Of a DNA stretch of 64,000 nt, positions 8,296 to 17,678 are shown one piece after another; positions within the stretch are counted from its first letter, which is position 1, and each line of letters opens with the position of its first letter. The position numbers and the translations under genes are program-made. Origin of the DNA: Candidatus Methanomethylophilaceae archaeon (GTDB lineage Archaea; Thermoplasmatota; Thermoplasmata; Methanomassiliicoccales; Methanomethylophilaceae); assembly GCA_944320495.1 (NCBI GenBank), contig CALUHR010000013.1, forward strand, positions 478,687-542,686, read 5' to 3'. Under the pieces are notes generated by a model. That model ran no database searches and was not told the origin of the DNA. It was given only the letters and a program-made list of their open reading frames with translations.

Positions 8296-9200
8296 CTGAA
8301 CTCGGAGAACTCCTTGAGGGTGTACACGCCGTTGAGCCCCTCGATGCTGCTCGGGAGGCGGTCACGGATCTCGTCGAACGTTAGGTCGCTCTTGCCGATG
8401 TCCATGACCAGCTCCAGGTACATGGTCTCGTAGCAGATCTTGACCTTGCTGAACACGGAGATGAGGTTGATGTTCCATCCCGCGATGACGTCCAGGACCT
8501 GTCCGATGCCTCCGGGGCAGTCGGGCATCTCCAGACCGGCCTTGACGAGCCTGGTCCCCTCCTTGAAGAACGTCACGGAGAGGATCCACGAGTCGGCGTC
8601 CATCGTGATCAGGACGTTCTTGCCGTCGATGTCCCTGAGGATGTCGCCGTACTGGTCGGCCACATTGAAGAGGCCGTCGCGGATGACGGTCGGGTAGCCC
8701 CTTTTGATCTCCTCCTTGCCTCCGTTGCCGGTGGCCCCCTTGAAGAGCCTGCCGATGTCCGCCGGCTTGATGTCGATGCGCCTGATCTTCGAGACGGACG
8801 GGTCCCCGGAGGCCTTGAGGTTCTCGAAGGTCTCCCTGAGGATGTCGGCCTCGCCGGCGAAGTTCATGTCGGCCATGAGCTTCCAGACGATGACCGTGTC
8901 GGATATCCCGTTGAGGGATACGGAGTTCAGGATGTTGATCTCGCGGGATGCCAGGAACTCGGACGCCTGGGCGCTGGAGCCCGGGACGTCGTCGAGGTAC
9001 ATCGTGATGTGCGTGAGCGTCCTGTAGTTCTCCTGCGGGAAGACCGAGAGGATGATCTCGTAGTCCTTGGGTCCCTCCGCCGGGTGCTTGAAAAGGGTGC
9101 TGTACACCACGCCGCCGTCGACGAGGCCCATGGTGTCCGACATCCAGCTGTCCATCCTGATGGACGAGCCCTCTGCCTTGGCGAACTCCCATATCTTCAT
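8292..9200 (-). CDS. ACT-domain protein, first gene of the Cdh-like operon
   Basis: 302 residues with at least two ACT-like regulatory modules: a central one (ENYRTLTHITMYLDD, then INILNSVSLNG) and a C-terminal one (MPDCPGGIGQVLDVIAGWNINLISVFSK), both with the usual glycine turn after the first strand. It probably senses a small molecule, often an amino acid in this fold. A CTTAATG TATA-like element lies about 25 nt upstream, between the CGA end of the previous gene and this ATG. The stop overlaps the start of the CdhD-like gene. Confidence 0.65.
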   Translation of the reverse strand: MKIWEFAKAEGSSIRMDSWMSDTMGLVDGGVVYSTLFKHPAEGPKDYEIILSVFPQENYRTLTHITMYLDDVPGSSAQASEFLASREINILNSVSLNGISDTVIVWKLMADMNFAGEADILRETFENLKASGDPSVSKIRRIDIKPADIGRLFKGATGNGGKEEIKRGYPTVIRDGLFNVADQYGDILRDIDGKNVLITMDADSWILSVTFFKEGTRLVKAGLEMPDCPGGIGQVLDVIAGWNINLISVFSKVKICYETMYLELVMDIGKSDLTFDEIRDRLPSSIEGLNGVYTLKEFSEFR

Positions 9201-9249
9201 TGGCTACGACCATCGCGGGTATCGACATTAAGGTTGCGCCGAGGCCCCT

Positions 9250-9903
9250 TCGGTCCTTCTCGAACATGTGCTTCGGGGAGGTCAGCGGACGGGTCCAGAG
9301 CGGGTCGTCCTCCAGCCTCTCCAGGTCGAGTGCCAGATTGCGGAGGCTCCCGCCGTACGACGGGTCCCCGGCAATCCTGCGGATGGTCTTCGAGTCATCG
9401 CCGGAGCGCGTCTCCAGGCCCGACATCCTCAGGGCGCCGTCCATGAGGTCCGCCGCGCGGAGGAGGAGCGTCTGCGCCTCGCGTAGCATGCCTATGCGGG
9501 TGTCCGGGTCGACCTTCGCCCTCCTGCCGATCTCGTACCGGGCGGGCTTGGTCTCCGTACCTTTGGCTATGTATCCGCATCTCCTGCAGGACCTGCTCAT
9601 CTCCACGGTCCCCCCGTCGAGGGTGCGGTTGCGGACCGATGTCATCGGGTTGCCGCACACGGGGCACAGGTCGCCGACGGGGCGGTCGCTGGACGCGTAG
9701 CTGATCTCCAGGTTGATGAGCCCCCTCTCGATCCCGATGCGCCTGACGCGGTCGGCCCCGACCCTGAAGAGCGGGTCGCGGTACGCCAGGTCGGCGGCGA
9801 CGGCGTCGCAGAGCTCCCTCTGGGAGCGCATGCGCGGACACCGGACGAGGCAGTCGTCGATGGACCTGGCCACCTCGTCGTCGCTGGGGATCCTGTAGGC
9901 CAT
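9250..9903 (-). CDS. Zinc-ribbon protein, possible regulator
   Basis: 217 residues, family not recognised. The N-terminal part is helical (DDEVARSIDDCLVRCPRMRS). Residues about 79-106 hold a four-cysteine ribbon, CPVCGNPM...CRRCGY, typical of a Zn-binding nucleic-acid or protein contact module. The C-terminus is helical. I prefer ATG 9903, about 25 nt from the shared TATA, over ATG 9945, which would overlap the promoter. The protein ends at CGA (9252-9250), just before the ACT-gene promoter. Reading through would continue out of frame inside that gene to 8362. All other Arg codons here are CGC, AGG, CGG, CGT or AGA. Confidence 0.65.
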
Positions 9904-9924
9904 GCGGCCTGGATGTGCATTCCC

Positions 9925-9936
9925 GTTTATATTCTC
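9925..9936. promoter_or_regulatory. Shared bidirectional TATA element
   Basis: The sequence around TTTATATT is AT-rich on both strands. It lies about 28 nt upstream of tRNA-Leu on the plus strand and about 25 nt upstream of the ATG at 9903 on the minus strand. Confidence 0.5.
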
Positions 9937-9956
9937 GGTGCGCATCGGTCAGACGA

Positions 9957-10039
9957 GCGGGGGTAGCCGAGTCGGACAAAGGCGCGGGACTTAAGATCCC
10001 GTCCGCAGAGGTTCAGGGGTTCGAATCCCCTTCCCCGCA
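9957..10039 (+). tRNA. tRNA-Leu (TAA)
   Basis: Class II tRNA with a long variable arm. Acceptor GCGGGGG pairs with TCCCCGC, and the anticodon loop CTTAAGA gives TAA. CCA is not encoded. Confidence 0.95.
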
Positions 10040-10083
10040 CCTTCTCAGAAAATAGTATACGGGCGTCGTCCGATACGAACCCC

Positions 10084-10356
10084 ATGTCTGAGAAAAGCGA
10101 CGAATTCAAGGTCCAGCTCCTGGAGACCTTCGCCTCCCTCATCACCGCCGCGTTCGGTCTCGTGGCCGCGCTGGCGTGGAACGAGGCGATCAAGCAGGCC
10201 GTGGCCGTGGTCTTCCAGTCATCTGACGACCTGGTCGGGCTCACCGTCTACGCGGTCATCGTGACCGTCCTGGCGGTCATCATGACCCTGCTCATCGCCC
10301 GTTCGCTGAGCAAGGCGAAGAAGGCCCTCCACCTCGCCAAGGAGGACAAGGAGTGA
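10084..10356 (+). CDS. Small two-helix membrane protein, DUF5654 type
   Basis: 90 residues with an amphipathic N-terminus, a first hydrophobic helix (about 20-38, with the motif FGLVAALAWNEAI) and a second transmembrane helix (about 56-75), followed by a lysine-rich tail. This matches small archaeal DUF5654 proteins of unknown role. A TAGTATAC TATA element lies about 25 nt upstream. Its TGA (10354-10356) is 2 nt from the CGA end of the convergent membrane protein. Confidence 0.75.
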   Translation: MSEKSDEFKVQLLETFASLITAAFGLVAALAWNEAIKQAVAVVFQSSDDLVGLTVYAVIVTVLAVIMTLLIARSLSKAKKALHLAKEDKE

Positions 10357-10358
10357 CC

Positions 10359-11531
10359 TCGGGTCCGGGTCCTGCGCCCGGGCCCGCGAAACATCTTTTT
10401 GAGCACTATCCCGCGGCTGGTCAGGTAGCTGAGCAGCGCGTTCCCGGTGAGCTCCTCGGTCTGGGGCCCCTTTCTGACATAGAATATCTCTATCTTCCCG
10501 TCCTTCAGGAACACCGGCTTGGGGCAGCTCTCGCAGTGCACGTGGATGACGGCCTTCCCGTCGATGTCCACGATCCTCGAGGTTATGAACGGCAGGAACC
10601 CCGACCCTATCTGGGACGAAATCAGGTTCCCGAGGTGGAGTCCCATCTTGTCCCTGCTCCCGTCGAACGAGTCCACGTCGGCGCCTATGACCGAGCCGTC
10701 GTCGGCGACCCCCACGAGGAGGTCCCCTCCGTCCGAGTTGAGGAAGGCCACGATGGTCTTCAACACGGCCTTCTCCATCCTCTTGTCGTTCTCGCCTGTG
10801 GCCAGGTTGGTCCTGAGGGTGGACTTGTACTCCGTCCATTCGGACTCGCCCTCCTCGATGATGCGGCGGATCGCCGCCTCCTCCGCGCCCTCCAGCCCTA
10901 TGGTCTCGGAGTTCTCCTCCAGGAACGTGTTGACGATGCCGTCGAACACGCTGTCCCTGCGCTGGAACGTGTGCAGGGCGGCCACCACGAGCGCTCCGAT
11001 CAGGATGTAGGTGAGGTCCTCCATGAAGACGCCCAGGCTCAGGCCGTCTCTGTAGGGCGCGATCTGCGCGATCCAGTACTGGAGCATCCTCGTGAGGGTG
11101 TACGCGGAGAGGGCGATGCAGATCGAGATGAACGACACGGTCGCACGGCTCCCGTCGCGGTCCTTCGGCAGCGTGCGCAGGACCGAGTAGACGAGGATCA
11201 TCCCCAGGAGGCCCAGGTTCATCCCCGTGACCAGGTTCGTCATGATCAGCAGGGCCCCGCCGTCGGCGGCCAGGCGTCCGAAGAACGCCAGGAAGAACGC
11301 CAGGACGACCAAGACGATGAGCTCCGGCGGGACGTGGATGGCCTTGCGGTCGGTGAACACGGCCAGCCCGAAGATGATGACCATAGGTATGCCGGTCAGG
11401 CCGGCGGTCATCTCCCCCACGGCGAAGCTGATCGCCGTGAACACGACGATTATCGCGAAGGAGATGCAGTAGAACGCATACGCGCCGCGCTTCAGCCTGT
11501 GCTGCCCGATTGGGCCACCGTGTTCGGCCAT
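10359..11531 (-). CDS. Multi-pass membrane protein with C-terminal AlbA_2 (Schlafen-type) domain
   Basis: 390 residues. The N-terminal half has about six to seven hydrophobic helices (residues about 18-215). The C-terminal half carries an AlbA_2/AAA_4 putative nucleic-acid-binding domain with SEWTEYKSTL, then VAFLNSDGGDLLVGVADDG and RDKMGLHLGNLI. The start ATG at 11531 has a GTTAAG element about 22 nt upstream. The family-like end ...SRGIVLKKMF and a short tail reach CGA (10361-10359). The frame continues antisense over the DUF5654 gene to 10248. I found no other CGA in the gene. A membrane-tethered regulator is possible. Confidence 0.7.
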
Positions 11532-11657
11532 GTCCGTAGAACGGAGTGGCCGACTTAACGGCTTCGGGGGTCCCCAGTCTCCCCCTACGTACGTATACAT
11601 ACGCCGTACCTCGGATACCGAGGACGGGTTTAAGCCACGTCCGCGCATCCACGTATC

Positions 11658-12284
11658 ATGGACAGGATCATCACAGTCACGGGTGCAGGCGTCGCGACGG
11701 CAAAGCCGGACCAGGTCAGGATAGACGGGACCATAAGCGGACACCGCACGGACTACGCCTCCGCCGTCGAGGCCTCCGCCTCGTCGGTCGCCGAGCTCAG
11801 GAAGATCATCGGGGAGGCCGGGTTCGACATGGACCTCCTCAAGACGACCGGGTTCTCGGTCTCCGCCTCGTACAAACAGGTGGAGAGGGACGGGGCCAGG
11901 GTCATGGCCTTCGACGGGTTCAGCTACAGCCACGGGGTCAGGATAACCGTCGACGCCGGGGAGGACGGCCTCGGGAGGCTCCTGGAAGCGATGCTCGGAT
12001 GCGCCAACGCGCCGGAGTTCCGCGTCTCCTACACGGTCAGCGATCCCACGGAGCCCATGGCCCGCGCCAGGGCGGAGGCCGTGAGGGACGCCAGGCACAG
12101 GGCCAAGGACCTGGCCGAGGCCGCCGGTGTCAGGCTCGGGTCGCTGGTGTCGATATCCTACGTCTCCAGCCCGTGCAACGTCGCCACCCCCAGGATGAGG
12201 GCGATGTCGATGGACATGGGGAGCATCGTCCCCGAGGACGCGGAGTTCCACGACTCGGTCACGATGGAGTGGGAGATCCTCTGA
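11658..12284 (+). CDS. SIMPL-domain (DUF541) protein
   Basis: 208 residues of the SIMPL/DUF541 (BP26-like) family: an N-terminal ITVTGAGVATAKPDQVRI strand and a C-terminal region with ARAEAVRDARHRAKDLAEAAGVRLG, both diagnostic. Unlike many bacterial members it has no signal peptide, so it is probably cytoplasmic. A TTTAAG TATA element lies about 28 nt upstream of the ATG. The molecular role of this family is unclear. Confidence 0.8.
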   Translation: MDRIITVTGAGVATAKPDQVRIDGTISGHRTDYASAVEASASSVAELRKIIGEAGFDMDLLKTTGFSVSASYKQVERDGARVMAFDGFSYSHGVRITVDAGEDGLGRLLEAMLGCANAPEFRVSYTVSDPTEPMARARAEAVRDARHRAKDLAEAAGVRLGSLVSISYVSSPCNVATPRMRAMSMDMGSIVPEDAEFHDSVTMEWEIL

Positions 12285-12336
12285 CGTCAGTCCCGGAAAC
12301 GCTTCAATCATAAGGGGGGACTCCATCCCCCATGCC

Positions 12337-13485
12337 ATGAAGGACCTCCTCGCCGGGATAGGGGCCAGGGAGCCCCGCGCGAAGATCGCGCTGATAGTTC
12401 TGATCATAGCGGTGGCATCCACGGCGGGGGTCCTGACATACTCCGTCCTCTCGTCGGACCATCCGGAGCTGGAGCTTGTCAGAGGGGACCTCACCGTGAA
12501 GGGGTCCATCGCACAGGAGGGCGTCGAGGCCGACGAGTACGCCGGCGTGGCCACGCTCACTTACGAGCTGTCCGGTTCGGATATAGAGTGGCGCGTACTG
12601 GACCTGGACGACACGGCCTTCGTCCGCGACATCGGAGGCGGGTACTCGGAGCGCGGGTACACGACGGCATCCAACGGCCGCACGCTGACCATCGACGAGC
12701 CCGGCCGCTACTCCGTCAGGCTCTATGTGGATGGGGACCTCGACCGCAGCGGCACCGCCGTTCTCGACGGACCGGTCGACAGGACGTTCTCATGGAAGCA
12801 GACGCTCGCCTCCGGGTCATCCCACAGCTACTCCGTGTCCGTCCGCTACATGTACTCCGACTACCTGGGCTATTGCCAGGACGATGTCGTCCGCCATCAG
12901 AACGAGGACTCGGATGCCAGGTTCGTCGTGATCGACGACACCATCAGGATGCTGGAGTCCGCCCTGGAGGCCGAGTACAGGGAGGTGCGCGGGAGCGCTG
13001 CCGTCATCGGCGGCCAGGACTACGCGGACTACTTGCTGTCCTTCGTCCAGTGCTGCATCTCGTACCCCGATCCGATATCGTCCGCGGACGGCGGATACGT
13101 CCTCGACACGGAGGAGGGCAGCGGGGACATGTTCCTCCACGGCGAGTGGGAACGCTGGTCGTATCCACTGGAGACGATCCACACGGGCTACGGGGACTGC
13201 GAGGACACCGCGTTCCTCGCCGCATCCCTGTTCTCCGCCGCCGGATACGGCGCGGCCATAGCAACGATCCCCAACCACATGGTGACGGCTGTGGTGCTCG
13301 CGGACTTCACCCCGCATTCCGCGGTCACAGGCCTGGAGCTGGCCGAGAAGAGGGTCACATCCACAGGGGAGAACCTGTTCTTCTGCGAGACGACGACGGA
13401 TCTGGCCGTCCCGTGCGGATACGTCACGAAGGAGGTCCTGGACGGCATCGATGCCCTGGACAGCGTCACGATGGTGGTGCCGTGA
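12337..13485 (+). CDS. Membrane-anchored transglutaminase-like protein
   Basis: 382 residues. An N-terminal transmembrane anchor (about residues 16-38) precedes a beta-rich region. The C-terminal transglutaminase-like domain has the catalytic Cys in YGDCEDTAFLAASLF and a His in IPNHMVTAVV. It is probably extracellular and may act on peptides or cell-surface proteins. Its stop overlaps the GTG start of a second gene with the same architecture, so the two are co-transcribed paralogues. Confidence 0.75.
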   Translation: MKDLLAGIGAREPRAKIALIVLIIAVASTAGVLTYSVLSSDHPELELVRGDLTVKGSIAQEGVEADEYAGVATLTYELSGSDIEWRVLDLDDTAFVRDIGGGYSERGYTTASNGRTLTIDEPGRYSVRLYVDGDLDRSGTAVLDGPVDRTFSWKQTLASGSSHSYSVSVRYMYSDYLGYCQDDVVRHQNEDSDARFVVIDDTIRMLESALEAEYREVRGSAAVIGGQDYADYLLSFVQCCISYPDPISSADGGYVLDTEEGSGDMFLHGEWERWSYPLETIHTGYGDCEDTAFLAASLFSAAGYGAAIATIPNHMVTAVVLADFTPHSAVTGLELAEKRVTSTGENLFFCETTTDLAVPCGYVTKEVLDGIDALDSVTMVVP

Positions 13486-14648
13486 GCCTCCGTGCGATGG
13501 GGCTCCTGGCCCTCATCGCGGCGATCGCCGTGGCGACCGTCGCGATCCTCAGCCTCGGGGGAGGCCAGACCGCCGACGAGCATCCGTCGTACGATTATCC
13601 GGACGGGGTCGCGGTCGACGGGGAGGCCGGGACGGTCTCCATGGAGGGCGCGGGCACCTGGTACGTCCTGGACCTGACCGCACCCTACGGCACCGCTACC
13701 GACGGGGGCCTGGAGGTCGCCGGATGGGAGACGATGCATGGGGACACGATACACCTGGACCCGGGGATCTACACGCTCAGGACCGGGGACCTCGAGTTCG
13801 ACGCCGTGATGGACGGCGAGATCCGCAGGGAGGCCTCCTGGCAGTACGACCTCGACGGGGCAGTCCTCACGGTCACGGTGGCCTACGGAATCGACCCCCA
13901 CGACCTCTACGCGGAGTACCTTGTAGCCGAGGCCTATAACGAGGGGAGCTCCGCGGGCGGAGAGGACACCCGCCGCTTCTCGGACCTGCCTGGTCTCGCG
14001 ATGGGGTCGGACACCGTCGATTCGCTGGTGGGTTCCCTGGTATCCGAGTTCTCCAGGATAGGAGGCGATGCCGGCGACCGTCAGGCCCTGGCCGACTTCC
14101 TGGCCTCGTTCCCGCAGCTCGCGATAGAGTATCCCGACCGTGTGTACGAGGACGGTTCGATGGCTGGAGAGGACATGGAGATCTATGGCGCCGACGAGTA
14201 CTGGGCGGCACCGCTCCAGACGCTGGCCATGATGAAGGGCGACTGCGAGGACACCGCCGTCCTCCTGGCCGCGATGTACGCCTCCGCAGGATACGACGCG
14301 GCGGTAGGAGGGACGAACGGGCACGTGTTCGCAGGGGTCGCGATCCCGGGTTTCGAGGAGGTCCCCGCCGATCGTCTGGACGATCTCGGATACGGGTACT
14401 TCCGCCTGGCCGCGTCCGTGCCGGTGGAGGGCACCTGCGAGGGCGGGACAGCGTCCACGGTGTTCTACGCGGCGGAGACGACGAGGGACCAGGTGCCGGT
14501 GGGCTACATGTCCGGCGGCTCCTCCCAGTTCGGACGCGGGACCCAGTGGGGCACCGCGGGCTTCTATCCTCTGGATGCGGCGGCTGGGCTTTCGTCCTCT
14601 CAGATGTCCGGGTCCGGCGCCGAGTCGGGGATCCACGGCTCGTCGTGA
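13482..14648 (+). CDS. Second membrane-anchored transglutaminase-like protein
   Basis: 388 residues from a GTG start that overlaps the preceding TGA (an ATG 15 nt on is an alternative). It has a short N-terminal transmembrane anchor, then a diverged beta-rich region. The transglutaminase-like core holds KGDCEDTAVLLAAMYASAGY and a His in TNGHVFAGVA. It is paralogous to the upstream gene. Its last 49 nt overlap antisense with the end of the metallo-hydrolase gene; both use TGA here. Confidence 0.75.
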   Translation: MSLRAMGLLALIAAIAVATVAILSLGGGQTADEHPSYDYPDGVAVDGEAGTVSMEGAGTWYVLDLTAPYGTATDGGLEVAGWETMHGDTIHLDPGIYTLRTGDLEFDAVMDGEIRREASWQYDLDGAVLTVTVAYGIDPHDLYAEYLVAEAYNEGSSAGGEDTRRFSDLPGLAMGSDTVDSLVGSLVSEFSRIGGDAGDRQALADFLASFPQLAIEYPDRVYEDGSMAGEDMEIYGADEYWAAPLQTLAMMKGDCEDTAVLLAAMYASAGYDAAVGGTNGHVFAGVAIPGFEEVPADRLDDLGYGYFRLAASVPVEGTCEGGTASTVFYAAETTRDQVPVGYMSGGSSQFGRGTQWGTAGFYPLDAAAGLSSSQMSGSGAESGIHGSS

Positions 14649-15445
14649 GCCTCGGCGTCCCCCACCGCGATCTCGTCGCCGACATCGATCGTCATGAGGT
14701 CCCTGGCCGCGATCGTCCTGATCCCGGTGGCCCTCTCGGCCATGCGGGCCTGGTCGTCCGCCCCCTTCCTGAGGATGACGATCCCCAGGTGGACGAACAC
14801 CGCGAGCTCCGGCCTGACGCGGTCTATGAACGTTATCGCGTCGTCGGTGCAGAGGTGGAAGTGGATGCGGTTCCCCATAGGGGTCGTGACCGGCAGGAGC
14901 AGCACCCTGCTTCCGACGTACTGGTCGGCTATCTCGTCGGAGTACGCCGTATCGCTGACGTAGGAGAGTATCCCGTGCCCGGTGTCGAACCTGAACCCGA
15001 CGTTGGTGGGGTCGCTGTGGTCCGCCCGGCAGACCTCGGTCCGCAAGCCGTCGATGTCGAGGACGTCCCCGGGATGGAACACGGACACGTGCTCCGGCCT
15101 GCTCAGGTGGTAGGCGGAAACCGCCGGTCCCAGCCCGTCCTTCCCGTCGATCACGGTCTCCGAGCCGTACAGGGACCCGCGCCTCTCCCATCCTCCGCGG
15201 GTCATGCCCTCGATGACGCTCTCCGCGTCGGAATAATGGTCGGGGTGGCAGTGCGAGATGACGACCGACTCGGTGCGGGTCAGGTCGTACCTGATCCTCT
15301 GCATGTTGGTCAGGGCCCCCGGTCCGGGGTCTATGTGCAGAAAGCGGCCGTCGTGCTCCACCAGGAACCCGCCGGTGCTGCGGGTCTGGTACATGGTGGT
15401 GTGACGCCCACCGCCGGTCCCCAGGAAGGTCATGCGGAAGCCCAT
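14600..15445 (-). CDS. Metallo-beta-lactamase-fold hydrolase
   Basis: 281 residues with the metallo-beta-lactamase signature SHCHPDHYSD (HxHxDH), a downstream metal Asp in LSYVSDTAYSD, and the N-terminal TFLGTGGGRHTT strand typical of RNase Z-like or PhnP-like members. The substrate is not known. ATG 15445 is about 26 nt from a GAAATAAG TATA-like element, so I prefer it to ATG 15460. Confidence 0.8.
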   Translation of the reverse strand: MGFRMTFLGTGGGRHTTMYQTRSTGGFLVEHDGRFLHIDPGPGALTNMQRIRYDLTRTESVVISHCHPDHYSDAESVIEGMTRGGWERRGSLYGSETVIDGKDGLGPAVSAYHLSRPEHVSVFHPGDVLDIDGLRTEVCRADHSDPTNVGFRFDTGHGILSYVSDTAYSDEIADQYVGSRVLLLPVTTPMGNRIHFHLCTDDAITFIDRVRPELAVFVHLGIVILRKGADDQARMAERATGIRTIAARDLMTIDVGDEIAVGDAEAHDEPWIPDSAPDPDI

Positions 15446-15567
15446 GCTTGCGGGAAGCACTTCGTCTTATTTCGTATTGGCGAACGACCCCTCCCCAGGA
15501 GACCTGGATGCATATGCCGACCTTCCGAACGAAACCTATTCACGATGCGTCCTGCATCCGCCCCCTC

Positions 15568-16857
15568 ATGATCACAGCCATCCGCAACGCCTGGATCGTC
15601 ACCCAGGACGCCCAGCGCAGGGTCCTGAAGGGGGACGTCGTCATAGACGGCGAGAGGATCGTCTCCGTGGGCCCGGCGTACGACGGCACCGCAGACAGGG
15701 AGATCGACGCCACCGGCGACATCGTGATGCCGGGGATGATCAACACCCACACCCACATCTCGATGTCCGTCATGAAGGGGGTCGTGGACGACCTGGCATT
15801 CCCGGACTTCCTGGACAGGACGTTCAAGATCGACTCCGACCGCACCGACGACGACCTCGAGGTCGGCACCAAGCTCGGATGCATGGAGATGATGCGCGGT
15901 GGCACGACCACGTTCATGGACCTCTACTACTCGGAGGACGTCATCGCGAAGGCCACGCAGGAAGCGGGCATCCGCGGAGTGCTCTGCTGGTGCGTCCTCG
16001 ACGAGGACAAGACCACCCAGAAGGGCAACCCCCTGGACAACTGCCGCAGGTTCATCGAGACCCACAGGGGCAGGAGGAAGATCGTCCCCGGCGTGGGGCT
16101 CCAGGGCGTGTACGTTTGCGATGAGGACACCTGCGTCGGCGCGAAGGCCCTCTCGGACGAGATGCAGGCGCCCATGAACTTCCACCTGTCGGAGACGCAG
16201 GGCGAGGTCAACGAGCACAAGCGCAAGACCGGCCAGCGTCCCGCCGAGTGGCTGTCGGGCATCGGGGTCCTCGGACCCAGAGGCGTCGCGGCGCATTCCG
16301 CCTACCTCACCATGAGGGAGGTCAGGCTCATGGGCGAGGCAGGGATGTCCATATCCAGCTGTCCCGCGTCCAACATGAAGCTCGCCACCTCCGGCCTCGC
16401 CCCCGTCCCGCAGTTCCAGCAGAGCGGGGTCAACGTGACCATCGGCACCGATGGGAGCACCACAAACAACACCCTCGACATGTTCGCCGAGATGAGGCTC
16501 CTGGGGCTCCTGCAGAAGTTCGGCAACTGGGACGCGACCGTCGCCCCCGCCCAGGATCTCCTGGACTTCGCCACCATCAACGGCGCGAAGGCGGTCGGCA
16601 TGGCCGACTCCATCGGATCCATCGAGCCCGGCAAGTACGCCGACCTTGTGATCCTGGACGGGAAGGCCCCCAACCTGAGGCCGCTGCTCCCCGAGAACAT
16701 CATCGCCAACATAGTCTACTCCGGCAACAGCCTGAACGTGAAGACCGTGATGTGCCAGGGCGACGTCGTCGTCGAGGACGGACGCATCACCACCCTGGAC
16801 ACCGAGGACGTCCTGGCCAGGTCCGAGGACGCCTGGCGCTACCTCTGCCTGAGATGA
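15568..16857 (+). CDS. dadD: 5'-deoxyadenosine / S-adenosylhomocysteine-type deaminase
   Basis: Metal-dependent amidohydrolase of the MtaD/DadD family, which deaminates 5'-deoxyadenosine, methylthioadenosine or SAH to the inosine forms in SAM by-product recycling. The 429 residues carry the metal motif NTHTHIS, a central NFHLSE, a His in AAHSAYL, and GTDGSTTNN with the catalytic Asp. ATG 15568 fits a CCTATTC element about 28 nt upstream. The stop overlaps the PHP gene as ATGA. It is consistent with the radical-SAM enzyme ThiH, which releases 5'-deoxyadenosine. Confidence 0.85.
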   Translation: MITAIRNAWIVTQDAQRRVLKGDVVIDGERIVSVGPAYDGTADREIDATGDIVMPGMINTHTHISMSVMKGVVDDLAFPDFLDRTFKIDSDRTDDDLEVGTKLGCMEMMRGGTTTFMDLYYSEDVIAKATQEAGIRGVLCWCVLDEDKTTQKGNPLDNCRRFIETHRGRRKIVPGVGLQGVYVCDEDTCVGAKALSDEMQAPMNFHLSETQGEVNEHKRKTGQRPAEWLSGIGVLGPRGVAAHSAYLTMREVRLMGEAGMSISSCPASNMKLATSGLAPVPQFQQSGVNVTIGTDGSTTNNTLDMFAEMRLLGLLQKFGNWDATVAPAQDLLDFATINGAKAVGMADSIGSIEPGKYADLVILDGKAPNLRPLLPENIIANIVYSGNSLNVKTVMCQGDVVVEDGRITTLDTEDVLARSEDAWRYLCLR

Positions 16858-17678
16858 GAGCGGAGTTCGAGGTGCCGGACATACCGGCGATCAGGTCCGA
16901 GGGCCTGACGCCGGTGGACATGCACTACCACACCAGCTGCTCGGACTCGGACACGGACCCCGTCGCCGCCCTCCGCCTGGCCGAGCGCATGGGCGTGGGG
17001 TTCGCGGTCACCGACCACAACCTGATCCAGTCGGTGCTGAGGCTGAAGGAGGTACGCTCCTCCGTCCCCGTCGTCCCGGGGATGGAGGTCAGCACCACCG
17101 ACGGCCCGCACATACTGGTCTACTTCCCCACCTCCAGGTCCCTGGAGAGGTTCTGGTACACGCGCATCCGCCCCCGCATCCAGGAGAACCCGTGGCTGGC
17201 CCTCAGGGACTGCACCACCGAGAGGCTCCTGGACATGTGCGAGATGGAGGACTGCGTCGTCTCCGCCGCCCACCCCTCGGGATACTTCAACACCAACAAG
17301 GGCGTCGAGATCTGCATCCGCAAGGGCATCCTCATGCCGTCGGTGGCAAGGCGTCTCGACGCATACGAGGTGATCTCCGGGGGAATGACCCGCGAGTCCA
17401 ACGAGAACTCCATAGCCGCCGCCAAGGAGTACGGGCTGGGGTTCACAGGGGGCACCGACTCCCACGTCCTCAACGGCCTCGGAGGCGTCGTCACCGTGTG
17501 CCAGTCGTCCACCGTGGAGGGGATCCTGGAGGACGTGAGGCACCATCGGGTGGACGTGATCGGACAGGAGAAGAACATCCGCGAGAAGGTCGTCACCGGC
17601 TCCGCCTCCGCCATGAAGTTCGCCCTCCACGTGCCCTCGACCGTATCGGTGAAGGCTCGCGGGATGGTCCGGAGACGA
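16854..17678 (+). CDS. PHP-domain phosphoesterase
   Basis: 274 residues of the PHP superfamily. The metal motif DMHYHTSCSDSD (HxH) is near the N-terminus, followed by TDHN, then VVSAAHPSG and GGTDSHV, which together form the multi-metal site of PHP phosphoesterases. The substrate may be a nucleotide or sugar phosphate. It is translationally coupled to the deaminase. The coding region ends at CGA (17676-17678) immediately opposite the antiporter's TGA. Without that end the frame would run 1.5 kb antisense through the antiporter gene to 19184. Confidence 0.8.

Noticed and set aside
9903..9945. Longer start of the zinc-ribbon protein at ATG 9945
   Set aside because: It would place the promoter inside the coding region. 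ATG 9903 has the usual distance to the TATA element.
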